Virus record (IMG/VR): IMGVR_UViG_3300044644_001185
Span: 1 to 31,040 of that record
Origin: a virus
Reading direction: 5' to 3' (one strand)
Length of the DNA: 31,040 bases
Made by a program: the position numbers and the translations under genes. The notes under the pieces were generated by a model. That model saw nothing but the letters and a program-made list of their open reading frames with translations, made no database searches and had not been told where the DNA came from. This document shows, piece after piece, positions 12,684-20,539 of this stretch (positions are counted from its first letter, which is position 1; each line of letters starts with the position of its first letter).

Positions 12684-13361
12684 ATGGGGACGCCGATCAG
12701 GCTTAGCTACGCGCAGCAGTTGGGCAAGGCGCTCACCAGCCCGCCCAGCTCCGCGGCAGAGGCGTCGATTCAAGCGTTGGCCCGGATGCATAGCGCGGCC
12801 CCTGGCGGTCAGGGCGGTGCGTTGGCGGCGAGCCTGCTCATGAAGCCCCAGGCCTCACGGGCGCTAGAGGCGGTGGACGCCATCCTGGCCCGCCAGGGGT
12901 TCCCGCTGGGCGAGCCGATAGGCGCGGGTGGCGAGGCGGCGGTCTTTGGGTCTGGCGACCATGTCGTCAAGATCTCGGCGGACCCATTCAACGCCGGGCC
13001 CTACCACCTCCCAGACATCCCCGGAGTGGCGCCGTATGTCTACGCCGACCGTGCGGGGCCGTTCCGGATTGGCGTTCAACCCCGCGCGTCCGAGGTGGCG
13101 TCTCCGGCCATGATGGCGGCGGACCCCAACAACTACCGGATGTGGCGTGACCGGGCGGACACGCTGTACGACGTAATGGCCCGCCAGGGGCTTCACTGGG
13201 ACGACGCTAAGCCGCACAACCTGGGCATCATGCCGGCCGGCAGCATGGCCGTGATTGATGGCTGGCTTCGCCCGGACAAGGGCGTGGAGTACCGCCGGGC
13301 CAGGGAGCGTTACCCCACTACGGAAGATGCCATCCGGGCCCTGCTAGTGAGGCCGCAGTAA
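12684..13361 (+). CDS. Protein-kinase-fold protein
   Basis: A 225-residue protein from the ATG at 12684; the frame is open back to 12615 and a TTG at 12645 is an alternative, and no start has a clear ribosome site. The key kinase landmarks are present in order: a Gly-rich loop GEPIGAGGEAAVFGSGD (about residues 76-92), Lys96 in HVVKIS, a catalytic loop HWDDAKPHNLGI with Asp174, Lys176 and Asn179, and an Asp192 (AVIDGW) in the DFG position. The C-lobe is short, as in minimal or atypical kinases. The 70-residue N-terminal helix region is unassigned. It overlaps the ART-like gene by 1 nt (TAATG). It may modify host proteins; its substrate is unknown. Confidence 0.65.
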   Translation: MGTPIRLSYAQQLGKALTSPPSSAAEASIQALARMHSAAPGGQGGALAASLLMKPQASRALEAVDAILARQGFPLGEPIGAGGEAAVFGSGDHVVKISADPFNAGPYHLPDIPGVAPYVYADRAGPFRIGVQPRASEVASPAMMAADPNNYRMWRDRADTLYDVMARQGLHWDDAKPHNLGIMPAGSMAVIDGWLRPDKGVEYRRARERYPTTEDAIRALLVRPQ

Positions 13362-14212
13362 TGGGTGGTCCGCTTCGCCCCAGTCTCCTGCCTCGCCTGG
13401 CCGGGCAGTCGTCGCCCAAGATCATCGCCTACCACGGCAGCCCGCACAGCTTCTCCCGGTTTGATGCGTCCAAGATCGGTACGGGTGAGGGCCAGCAGGC
13501 GTATGGCCATGGGCTGTATTTTGCTGGCAATGAGAAGGTGGCCGATGGCTATCGGGAAGCACTAAGTGCCGGGGGGCTTGTGAGGCACACGCCGGAAGAG
13601 AAGGCCGAGTTTCTGTGGAGGTATATGGCAAATTCCGGCGCCACAGACCCAAGGCAAGCTGTGCTTAAAACCCTAGCCAACGATCAGGCGACTCTGGGCG
13701 TGGACAACCGGGCGGCCATCGAATACCTGATGTCGCTGCCGTCAGATTTTGTCCCTCCGCCCCCAAGCCCTCCGCCAAGACTTGGCCACATGTACGAAGT
13801 GGAGATCGACGCTCCGGAAGGCCAGCTGCTGGACCTGGACCTTCCGGTGCAGAGCCAGTCCCAAGTCGTCCAAGATGCCCTGGGCAAATACGTAGAGGCG
13901 CCTCGCTGGTTCTCGCTGGGCCAAGAAGGGTGGGCCGGGGAGAACGCCTACATGCGGATGGCCGGCGACATGGCCAATGCCAACCCGCGGATCGTCGGCG
14001 GCTATCACGTCACCCATGACCAGCCGGCCGCCTCCGCGGCACTGCTGCAACGAGGCGTCCCCGGCATCCGCTACCTGGACCAGGGCTCCCGCTCCGCAGG
14101 CGAAGGCACCCACAACTACGTGATGTTCCCCGGCACAGAGGATCGCATTCGCATCCTCCGCAAGTACGGCCTGCTAGCCCCTATGGCGTTGCCGGCTATG
14201 AGCGAAGAGTAG
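13361..14212 (+). CDS. ADP-ribosyltransferase-like (ART) protein
   Basis: A 283-residue protein whose ATG overlaps the kinase stop. Residues 23-55 (AYHGSPHSFSRFDASKIGTG, then AYGHGLYFAG) match the ART-like domain found in phage polyvalent proteins, with His25 of YHGS and Tyr53 of GLYF as likely NAD-contacting residues. The C-terminal GVPGIRYLDQGSR...THNYVMFPG (about 232-260) is the other conserved part. Between lies an insertion with a Pro-rich turn (VPPPPSPPP). Such domains usually attach ADP-ribose to host targets; here it is a stand-alone protein instead of a segment of a giant polyprotein. Confidence 0.7.
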   Translation: MGGPLRPSLLPRLAGQSSPKIIAYHGSPHSFSRFDASKIGTGEGQQAYGHGLYFAGNEKVADGYREALSAGGLVRHTPEEKAEFLWRYMANSGATDPRQAVLKTLANDQATLGVDNRAAIEYLMSLPSDFVPPPPSPPPRLGHMYEVEIDAPEGQLLDLDLPVQSQSQVVQDALGKYVEAPRWFSLGQEGWAGENAYMRMAGDMANANPRIVGGYHVTHDQPAASAALLQRGVPGIRYLDQGSRSAGEGTHNYVMFPGTEDRIRILRKYGLLAPMALPAMSEE

Positions 14213-14240
14213 CAGGGCAATAACCACTAAGGAGAACGCC

Positions 14241-14585
14241 ATGAATCCGGAAGATCGCATTCGCCAGCTGATGGAAGAGAACGCCATGCTGCGAGCGCAG
14301 CTGCAAGGCGGGTCGCGCTATGGGGACTACCAGGGCCCCACGGGCATTCCCAACGCCCACGGCGTTACCCCTGAGGAATACCGGGCCGACATGGACGAGG
14401 CCGAAGCTGCGGCGGCGGCTAGTTACATGGGCAACGGCATGAGCGACCTCATGTACCGCACGCCGCCCCGCCCCTCGCAGTACATGCGGCCGGAGCGGAA
14501 GCAGCCTCCGCAAGGTAATCGCCCGACTCCGTACGTCCGCAAGGAGGGCAAGAAACCTGCCGGCCGCAGCGTGGGGCTGGACTGA
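14241..14585 (+). CDS. Small protein with N-terminal 'EDRIRQL' motif
   Basis: A 114-residue protein from the ATG at 14241 with AAGGAG upstream. It begins MNPEDRIRQLMEENAMLRAQL, a short amphipathic helix. The following genes begin with closely related segments (EDNIRRLR, ENNIRKLR, EDNIRRLR). The rest is Gly/Pro/Ala-rich and basic at the end (RKEGKKPAGRS), probably disordered. It could be a virion-associated or cargo protein; this is inferred only from position. Confidence 0.7.
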   Translation: MNPEDRIRQLMEENAMLRAQLQGGSRYGDYQGPTGIPNAHGVTPEEYRADMDEAEAAAAASYMGNGMSDLMYRTPPRPSQYMRPERKQPPQGNRPTPYVRKEGKKPAGRSVGLD

Positions 14586-14638
14586 TGTTCGACCAAATCG
14601 AATGGATGGACTGGGAGGGCGACTTGTATGGCGACTGA
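14585..14638 (+). CDS. Possible 17-residue microgene
   Basis: An ATG overlapping the previous stop (TGATG) opens an 18-codon frame encoding MFDQIEWMDWEGDLYGD, acidic and Trp-rich. Its end overlaps the start of the next gene. It may be a real micropeptide or only a ribosome-coupling device that carries ribosomes to the next start. Confidence 0.35.
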   Translation: MFDQIEWMDWEGDLYGD

Positions 14639-14852
14639 AGACAACATTCGCCGCCTCCGCCAGCCGGAGAAGAACGTCTTTGAAGAGCTGGAAGAGCATG
14701 AGCGTGAGATGAAGGACTGGGCTGAACGCCGCAAGGGGCAGTCACGCTTTGTGCCCGGCAAGACGGCCGAGCTAAACATCGGCAACCGCGGCTACATCTG
14801 GGCCCGCGGCCAGCGGCCCGCCAAGAAGCGATCCAGTCCGAGCGACACATGA
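14628..14852 (+). CDS. Small protein with N-terminal 'EDNIRRLR' motif
   Basis: A 74-residue protein from the ATG at 14628 with GGGAGG upstream. It opens MATEDNIRRLRQPEKNVFEE, sharing its first 11 residues closely with the genes at 14849 and 14985. The middle is a charged helix (ELEEHEREMKDWAERR), the end is basic and Gly/Pro-containing. No enzymatic motif. Confidence 0.7.
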   Translation: MATEDNIRRLRQPEKNVFEELEEHEREMKDWAERRKGQSRFVPGKTAELNIGNRGYIWARGQRPAKKRSSPSDT

Positions 14853-14995
14853 GCAGCGAGAACAACATCCGCAAGCTCCGCCCGGGGCTGTGGGCGAACA
14901 TCCACGCCAAGCGTGAGCGGGGCGAGCCGCCTGCCAAGCCCGGCGACAAGGACTATCCCGACAAGAAGCAGTGGAGGAAGCTGAGTGGCAAGTGA
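14849..14995 (+). CDS. 48-residue protein with N-terminal 'ENNIRKLR' motif
   Basis: A short gene joined by ATGA overlap to the previous one. The product opens MSSENNIRKLRPGLW and continues as a basic, Pro/Gly-rich chain ending WRKLSGK. Its 3' end overlaps the GTG start of the next gene. The shared opening makes a real gene likely despite its size. Confidence 0.65.
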   Translation: MSSENNIRKLRPGLWANIHAKRERGEPPAKPGDKDYPDKKQWRKLSGK

Positions 14996-15251
14996 GGATA
15001 ACATCCGCCGCCTCCGCTCTCCTGCCTGGACTCGCAGCGAGGGCCAGGATCCTGATGGCGGCCTGAACGCTAAGGGCCGTGCGTCTTACAACCGTGAGAC
15101 TGGTGGCAACCTGAAACCACCCCAGCCCGAAGGTGGTCCTCGCCGGGACTCGTACTGTGCCCGCAGTGCCGGCCAGATGAAGATGTGGCCAAAGGCCGCC
15201 AAGGACCCTAACAGCCGACTCCGGAAGGCCAGGCGTGCCTGGGATTGCTAA
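14985..15251 (+). CDS. Conserved small phage protein with 'EDNIRRLR' N-terminus
   Basis: An 88-residue protein starting at GTG 14985 with GGAGGAAG upstream. It opens MASEDNIRRLRSP. From about residue 27 it matches a widespread small phage family with the pattern GLNAKGRASYNRETGGNLKPP...CARSAGQM...DPNSRLRKARRAW-x-C. That family does not, as far as I recall, start with the EDNIRRLR segment, so the segment looks like an added N-terminal module. It overlaps the next gene by TAATG. Confidence 0.75.
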   Translation: MASEDNIRRLRSPAWTRSEGQDPDGGLNAKGRASYNRETGGNLKPPQPEGGPRRDSYCARSAGQMKMWPKAAKDPNSRLRKARRAWDC

Positions 15252-15889
15252 TGGGCTGTTGTCGCTGCTGCACAACGACGGGCGCGTGCTGCAATGGAGG
15301 CGTGTGTACCGAAGAGACATGCGCCGACTGTGAAGACGCGGGCGGTGTGTTCCAGGGCGTAGACACGGAGTGCGTCTCTGGCCTGTGCCCCTGCGACCCG
15401 CCGGCCGATCCATCCTTGTGCCAGAAGTGCGTGGACGGCGAAGCGGTCGTCTACTGTCCGGAGTCGAAGCCCTATTGCTGTGACGGGGTGTGCCAGGCGG
15501 AGCCGTGCTGCGAGGTGATCTCCCTCGGAGGCTGCGGAACAAATAATCTATACTGCACGCTTGAGGAAGCCCAGGCCGCACTCGCTGGCCTTCGCTCCAA
15601 CCTTATAGGCTGCCTGGATGGATTTGAAGCGGCGCTGACTGGTGGGGGGTACTCCAACGTGATCATCGACGTTCAGGAGGTTGCGCGGCTGACAGATTGC
15701 TTTCCCGCCGGAGAGGGCCAGGAGTGCGAGGAGGTGTGCTACATCGCGGAGGTGTTTGTGACCGTCACTGCGGAGTGCTGCGGCTATCAAGACTGGGAAG
15801 CGGAGGAGTATCCGTGGGAGTCCGATACGTGCGTGACGTGCCCGATAGGCAGCATCCCGCCCTGCGAGCCCGGGGAGCCTCCGCCGTGA
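15251..15889 (+). CDS. Cysteine-rich protein
   Basis: A 212-residue protein from the ATG at 15251 (TAATG overlap). About 31 Cys residues, mostly in the first 110 positions, in repeated patterns such as GACCNGGVCTEETCADCEDA and KPYCCDGVCQAEPCC, then a mostly Cys-free helix (about residues 108-150) and a further Cys cluster to the end. No signal peptide. Similar Cys-rich repeats are known in planctomycete and environmental phage proteins. It could be a metal-binding or disulfide-rich virion or surface protein. Confidence 0.7.
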   Translation: MGCCRCCTTTGACCNGGVCTEETCADCEDAGGVFQGVDTECVSGLCPCDPPADPSLCQKCVDGEAVVYCPESKPYCCDGVCQAEPCCEVISLGGCGTNNLYCTLEEAQAALAGLRSNLIGCLDGFEAALTGGGYSNVIIDVQEVARLTDCFPAGEGQECEEVCYIAEVFVTVTAECCGYQDWEAEEYPWESDTCVTCPIGSIPPCEPGEPPP

Positions 15890-16305
15890 GCCTGGTCGGC
15901 ATTGCCAAAGACGCACTGGCGAAGCGCGCGGCAATCAGGGGCGACTACCTGGAGGCTGTCATGGGGCATGTTGTCAGGCAGAGCGACACGCATGTCTTCC
16001 TGCCGCGGGACGAATATGAGGCCTTGTGCGAGCGGTTTAGGTCTTACCCGCGGGGCCCAGGCACAGAACTCAAGGCCCTCCTGAAAACCATCGGCATCGT
16101 CGCCAAGCCCAACTGCTCTTGTAACAAGAGGGCAAAGATCATGGACGAAAAGGGCTGCGACTGGTGCGAGGAACACATTGACGAGATCGACGGCTGGCTG
16201 GCAGAGGAGGCGAAGAAACGGAAGTTGCCTTACCTCTCCTTGGCAGGAAAGACATTGATCCGCCTGGCGATACGCAGAGCGCGGAAGAAGGGCACTAAGA
16301 CGTAA
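15886..16305 (+). CDS. Conserved phage protein with Cys cluster
   Basis: A 139-residue protein starting at GTG 15886, overlapping the previous stop as GTGA, with GGGGAG upstream. After a helical first half comes CSCNKRAKIMDEKGCDWCEEHIDEI, giving a Cys-x-Cys...Cys-x2-Cys site, then a basic helical tail (IRRARKKGTK). Phage proteins with this 'CxCxxRAxxMDxxGxxWC' signature are common but uncharacterised; a structural zinc and nucleic-acid contact are plausible. Confidence 0.75.
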   Translation: MSLVGIAKDALAKRAAIRGDYLEAVMGHVVRQSDTHVFLPRDEYEALCERFRSYPRGPGTELKALLKTIGIVAKPNCSCNKRAKIMDEKGCDWCEEHIDEIDGWLAEEAKKRKLPYLSLAGKTLIRLAIRRARKKGTKT

Positions 16306-16315
16306 GGAGACTGCC

Positions 16316-16681
16316 ATGGCCTGGGCTGAGTTTTTGCAGAATCAGATGTTCCCTGACGCCGCCGCCGCCGAGCGGGAACGGGAGGCGGAGGAACGCCAGC
16401 GGCAGCAGCGGATCAACCGCGGCCAGGCTGCTGTTCGCCCCGGAGTGACGCCTGGCGTGCAGGGGCCGATGCCGTTCCTTAACTTCGCCAACGCCATGAT
16501 GGCGCCGGGCATGAACGCCCACTCTGCGGCCATTGGCCAGGTAAACGACGTGATCTCCCGGGAGATGCAGTCCCGGGTGGCCCAGGCCCGGGAGGCCCGC
16601 CGCATGCAGCATGAGAAGGACATGAAGCGGATGGAGATTGATGCCATGCTGGAGCGGGTTCGCCAAGCTGGGGGGCGCTGA
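16316..16681 (+). CDS. Coiled-coil-rich small protein
   Basis: A 121-residue protein from the ATG at 16316 with AAGGAG upstream. Two strongly charged helices (about residues 15-37: EREREAEERQRQQRINR; and 83-120: REARRMQHEKDMKRMEIDAML) flank a flexible Met/Ala/Gly segment. It is coupled by TGATG to the J-domain-containing gene. It may be a minor virion or assembly protein. Confidence 0.7.
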   Translation: MAWAEFLQNQMFPDAAAAEREREAEERQRQQRINRGQAAVRPGVTPGVQGPMPFLNFANAMMAPGMNAHSAAIGQVNDVISREMQSRVAQAREARRMQHEKDMKRMEIDAMLERVRQAGGR

Positions 16682-17772
16682 TGGCTGAAGAGTTTGGCCC
16701 AGACCAGGAGCTGGCGTCCCGGGCCGAGCGGCTTCGGCAGGCCCGCCTTGCACTGGCTAAGATCCGCCAGCCTGAGTGGCAGCTGCGGGAGGGCCTTGGG
16801 CTTCCCTACGGCCCACTGCTCCCCGGCCAGGACGTGGCGGTAGCCCGGGCGGACTCGCAGGCATACTACGGCAGCCCCGAAGCCGGGGCTGTGGAGTTTG
16901 CGGAGAAGTCTCTGGAGCAAGGCGTCGAAGACCACCCCCAAAACCTCCTGGCCTCTGCCATGGCCGGCGCGGAGAAGGTGCGGGTGCCGGAGCTGTCAGG
17001 TTTTCAGTGGGCGTACGCCAACCCCAGCCTACTGACCGCCGTGCCGCGGTCGGACGACGATAGGCTGGCTAACGCCCGCCAGATGTACATCCTGGACAAG
17101 ATTCGACCTCACACTCAGCGGCACCCACCCGGCAGCCCCCTTGCGATTGACAACTACTACGGCCCCGGGAAGGACATCCTGGCGGACGCCATGGTGGAAG
17201 ACAGGTACTTCCAGGAAAATCCGGCCATCCGCAAGATGCTGGCATCCCCCTATGAGTACGTGCCGGACGGTTATTCGCCGGAAATGGAGAAGCTATCGCC
17301 CGAGCAGCTAATCACTGACCCGCTGAACCGCGCCACTAGCGCAGTGTATGGCGGCCTGTCGCGGTTCTCTGACAACTACCTCGCTTTCGGGCGGGACATG
17401 GCGCGCGGGCAGGGCGGATCTGCCTTCAAGGACTTTGTTTACGGAATCCCCAACCTTGTCAGTCCGGTTTTCCACCGCGGTGGTCCCGGGTCCGAGCAGG
17501 ACTGGCGGCCTGATGCCGGTTCGATGGCCGCGCCTATTGAAGTGGCCGGCCAGCTGCCGTTCTTGTTTTACCGGGGCGTCATGCCCAAGCGAGCCTTGCC
17601 GGCCGGAGAGCGAATCCGCCAGCTGGTCGATCCGGACGTACTGAACGCCGCATACAGGTCCGCGGCCCGGCGTCACCACCCGGACGTGGGCGGCACCACC
17701 GAGGCCATGCAGATGCTCAACCGCCTGCGAGACATGGGCGACGTGCAGGGCATCGCTCGCATGGCTCAGTGA
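16681..17772 (+). CDS. Virion-region protein with C-terminal J-domain-like segment
   Basis: A 363-residue protein from the ATG at 16681 with GGGGGG upstream. Residues about 1-315 are unassigned, soluble, and Pro/Gly/Tyr-rich. The last 50 residues (DPDVLNAAYRSAARRHHPDVGGTTEAMQMLNRLRD) reproduce helix II, the HPD tripeptide (about residues 331-333) and helix III of a DnaJ J-domain. J-domains recruit and stimulate the Hsp70 chaperone DnaK. It lies directly before the scaffold and capsid genes, so recruitment of host DnaK to capsid assembly is a plausible role. Confidence 0.6.
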   Translation: MAEEFGPDQELASRAERLRQARLALAKIRQPEWQLREGLGLPYGPLLPGQDVAVARADSQAYYGSPEAGAVEFAEKSLEQGVEDHPQNLLASAMAGAEKVRVPELSGFQWAYANPSLLTAVPRSDDDRLANARQMYILDKIRPHTQRHPPGSPLAIDNYYGPGKDILADAMVEDRYFQENPAIRKMLASPYEYVPDGYSPEMEKLSPEQLITDPLNRATSAVYGGLSRFSDNYLAFGRDMARGQGGSAFKDFVYGIPNLVSPVFHRGGPGSEQDWRPDAGSMAAPIEVAGQLPFLFYRGVMPKRALPAGERIRQLVDPDVLNAAYRSAARRHHPDVGGTTEAMQMLNRLRDMGDVQGIARMAQ

Positions 17773-17844
17773 AAATCGGATTACGCCCCAGGCATTCCGG
17801 GCATTCTTTCCACAGGCAACCCCCCCTAGCCTGAAAGGAAAGAC
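17773..17844 (+). promoter_or_regulatory. Leader of the capsid unit with C7 motif
   Basis: The 72-nt spacer contains TCCAC followed by a run of seven C and TAG, then AAAGGAAAG ahead of the scaffold start. A similar arrangement (TCCAC, then eight C and TAA) precedes the gene at 23096. No sigma70 promoter is clear. Confidence 0.35.
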
Positions 17845-18849
17845 ATGAGCGAAGAGATCCAGCAGGTTGACTCGCCGGAGATGCCGGCACCTGAGGTTCC
17901 TTCCCAGTCCTTTGACAATCCGACACCGCAGCACACGCCGGCCCCCGCCGGTAGTGTGTACGACGCCTTCAAGGCGCTCCCTGAGTTTCAGGGCGCCGAC
18001 GACGTGTCCATCGCCCGCACGCTGTATCAGTCGATGCAGGGCTACCAGCAGGCCCAGAGCCAGCTCCGCCAGTATCAGGAAACGATGCCGGCGACGATGG
18101 AGTACATGCAGAACCGGCAGCGTTACCAGGAATGGGTGAACGCTCAGCAGGCTCAGCAGCAGAAGGCCGCCGAGCCGCCGAAGTGGTGGAACCCGCCCCA
18201 GGTCAAGGACACCTGGCGGAACTACATCATCCGCGACCCGCAGACGGGCAAAGAGGTCATCGACGCCAACGCTCCGCTGGAAGCCAAGATGGCGCTCCAG
18301 GAGTATCAGACCTACACGGCCGACTTCGCCAAGCGATTCGTCACCAACCCCGAAGACACGCTCAAGCCATTTGTCGAACAGGTGGCCATGCAGAAGGCCC
18401 AGGAGCTGGTTCAACAGCACCTTGGCCAATACACCGCACAAAACTACGTCCAGAGCCTGGAGCAGCAGAACGCTGACTGGCTCTACGACCAACGAGGCCA
18501 GGTCAGTCCGGAGGGCCGGGCGATCCAGGGCTACATCGATCAAGCGGCGAAGTCAGGGATCTCGTCTCCCGATGCCCGGTGGCAGTACGCCACCAGCATG
18601 CTGGAGCGGGACCTGCTGAACCTTCGCTACCAGCAGATGATGGCAGGCATGCAGCAGCCTCCTCCTCCCCAGGAGATGGCGCCTCCGCCAGCAGAGCCGG
18701 TAGCACAATCGAACATGCAGTTCCTGAGGGAGCGTGCCACTCGCACGCCCAGCAGGAGCGGCGGGGCATCGGAGCCGCGGGCTCCGCGGCCGAAGATGAC
18801 CTTGGAAGAGCGCCTCAAGAGCCAGCTTGTGAAAGACGGCCTGATCTAG
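17845..18849 (+). CDS. Putative scaffolding protein
   Basis: A 334-residue protein from the ATG at 17845, with AAAGGAAAG upstream. It is directly followed by the major capsid gene, has an acidic Pro-rich N-terminus, long Gln/Glu-rich helices (AQSQLRQYQETM, AQQAQQQKAAEPP), a Pro-rich hinge near 275 and a basic C-terminus (LEERLKSQLVKDGLI). This composition and position are typical of phage scaffolds, which guide capsid assembly and bind the coat via a basic C-terminus. There are no catalytic motifs. Confidence 0.75.
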   Translation: MSEEIQQVDSPEMPAPEVPSQSFDNPTPQHTPAPAGSVYDAFKALPEFQGADDVSIARTLYQSMQGYQQAQSQLRQYQETMPATMEYMQNRQRYQEWVNAQQAQQQKAAEPPKWWNPPQVKDTWRNYIIRDPQTGKEVIDANAPLEAKMALQEYQTYTADFAKRFVTNPEDTLKPFVEQVAMQKAQELVQQHLGQYTAQNYVQSLEQQNADWLYDQRGQVSPEGRAIQGYIDQAAKSGISSPDARWQYATSMLERDLLNLRYQQMMAGMQQPPPPQEMAPPPAEPVAQSNMQFLRERATRTPSRSGGASEPRAPRPKMTLEERLKSQLVKDGLI

Positions 18850-18858
18850 GAGTAAGAA

Positions 18859-19965
18859 ATGCCGAGTACGACCGACTTCGCTCGTTCTATCGCCACTACG
18901 CTGGTTAACCACCTGCGTGAGGAGGAGATTGCGTCCCTTCGCAAGTACATGGTGTTCGCCGCCATCGAAAGCCGTGGCAACATCCGGATGAACATGTCCG
19001 GCCGCGGCTTCGATTGGGAGGTGTCGTACCGCCTGCATCAGCCGCAGGGGAACAACGGAGAAACGCCGCGTTCCTTCAGCCGTCAGAACCTCTGGAAGAA
19101 GGCGGAGCTGGAGTACCGGGGCTACCAGGCCACGGACGCCATCTTCCGCAAGGAGCTTCTGGAGAACCGGGGCACCAACGCCCTGGTGAACGTGGCTGGC
19201 AAGATGAGCAGCCGGCTGCTCACCAGCATCGAACAGTACCTGGCCAATGAGATCTACATTGACGGGTCGGCCGCCGGCAATGAGCTGAGATACCACGGCC
19301 TGGAAAGTTTTTTCGGCACCAACGGCACGCTGAACGTGGCCACGGGTGCCCAGCGGTCGGCCAACGCGGCGGACCCGTTCGGCTCGCCGTCTGACAGCTA
19401 CGCCTCGCTTAACACGGGGCTGGGCTTCTACGGCGGCTCGCAGCTGGAGGGCGTCTGGCCCGCCGGCAAGGCTGACAGCGAGTATGACTTCTACAGCCCG
19501 CTGGTGGTGAACTACACCAGCACGTACTTCGGCGGCAGTAGCTGGGCTGCCAACTGCGTGAAGGCTCTCCGTGAGGGCCTCCATTTTGCCAAGCGGAATG
19601 ACACCAAGGAAGACGCCGTCGATCTGGTGGTCATGGACCGGAAGTTGTACATCGACTTCCTGAACGCCCAGGACGCCAAGGAGCGGGTGACGATCTCCAG
19701 CGAGAACAGCCTGAAGAGCTACGGCTTCAACACCGTGCAGCTGGACGGCGTGGAGCTGGGCACGGAGTACGCGGTGCCGGCCAACTGTGCGTACGGCCTT
19801 GCGGTTGGGAACATCGAACTCCTGAACATGGAGGGACAGATGTACAACAGTGAGGGCCCCTTCTACGACGAGACTACGCAGTCTTATCGTTACTGTGTGT
19901 CCACTCTTGGCAACCTGAAGTTCAAGTCGCCTCGTAACTTTATCAAGTGGGTCAACCTCGCCTGA
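18859..19965 (+). CDS. Major capsid protein
   Basis: A 368-residue protein from the ATG at 18859 with TAGGAG upstream. It follows the scaffold and precedes small head genes. Segments typical of an HK97-fold coat include the N-terminal helical arm, DAIFRKELLENRG and GKMSSRLLTSIEQYLANEIY (spine helix and P-domain type), a Gly/Ser-rich insertion (AADPFGSPSDSY), and a C-terminal strand region (AYGLAVGNIELLNMEGQ ... LKFKSPRNFIKWVNLA). It forms the capsid shell. The fold is inferred from order and pattern, not from a single signature. Confidence 0.8.
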   Translation: MPSTTDFARSIATTLVNHLREEEIASLRKYMVFAAIESRGNIRMNMSGRGFDWEVSYRLHQPQGNNGETPRSFSRQNLWKKAELEYRGYQATDAIFRKELLENRGTNALVNVAGKMSSRLLTSIEQYLANEIYIDGSAAGNELRYHGLESFFGTNGTLNVATGAQRSANAADPFGSPSDSYASLNTGLGFYGGSQLEGVWPAGKADSEYDFYSPLVVNYTSTYFGGSSWAANCVKALREGLHFAKRNDTKEDAVDLVVMDRKLYIDFLNAQDAKERVTISSENSLKSYGFNTVQLDGVELGTEYAVPANCAYGLAVGNIELLNMEGQMYNSEGPFYDETTQSYRYCVSTLGNLKFKSPRNFIKWVNLA

Positions 19966-19982
19966 CCATAGGAGCAGCCTGA

Positions 19983-20537
19983 ATGTCACTGAACGTAGAT
20001 CCTCCCTTCGCTCTTGGCCAGACCCTTGGCGTGTCGTCCACCGCGGACGGCGTCGGCTGGGTGGGCGTGGTGAAGCAGTTTCCTGACGTGAATCCCGTTA
20101 CGGGCAAGATCCGGTCGAATCGGGTCAAGACCTGCATCGCCGTGCGGAACGTCTCTGGCGTCACCCTCCTGCCCAAGCGGGTGGTGACGTTTAAGAGCGG
20201 CTCGCTCTCGGAGGTGGACGGCTATACCCGTCTCACGGACGCCGCGTCGGCCGGCGTGGTGGACGAGCATATCCCGGCATCGGGCGTGGCCAACAACGAT
20301 GTGTTCTGGGTCACGGTCAACGGCCCGACTGAGATCAAGCTGGGCCCTGCCCAGGAGGCTGCGGTGGATACCTCGCTTGTCGCCCTCACGGCGGCGGCCA
20401 GCACCCACAGCACCACCGCTGGCCAGGCCCAGACTGCCGCGGCCACGTTCCTCCAGGCTGGCTACATCGGCCGGGCGCTCTCGGCCGGCACTACGGGCCA
20501 GAACGTCCTGGCGGTAGTTAACCTCGTCCGGAGTTAA
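19983..20537 (+). CDS. Putative head decoration or head-completion protein
   Basis: A 184-residue protein from the ATG at 19983 (AGGAG 8 nt upstream), next after the coat gene. It is beta-rich with Gly, Val, Thr and Ala, including RNVSGVTLLPKRVVTFKSG, the 'decoration/DUF2190-like' pattern. The C-terminal third is Ala/Thr-rich (LTAAASTHSTTAGQAQTAA). A capsid-stabilising role is inferred from position and composition. Confidence 0.55.
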   Translation: MSLNVDPPFALGQTLGVSSTADGVGWVGVVKQFPDVNPVTGKIRSNRVKTCIAVRNVSGVTLLPKRVVTFKSGSLSEVDGYTRLTDAASAGVVDEHIPASGVANNDVFWVTVNGPTEIKLGPAQEAAVDTSLVALTAAASTHSTTAGQAQTAAATFLQAGYIGRALSAGTTGQNVLAVVNLVRS

Positions 20538-20539
20538 GC

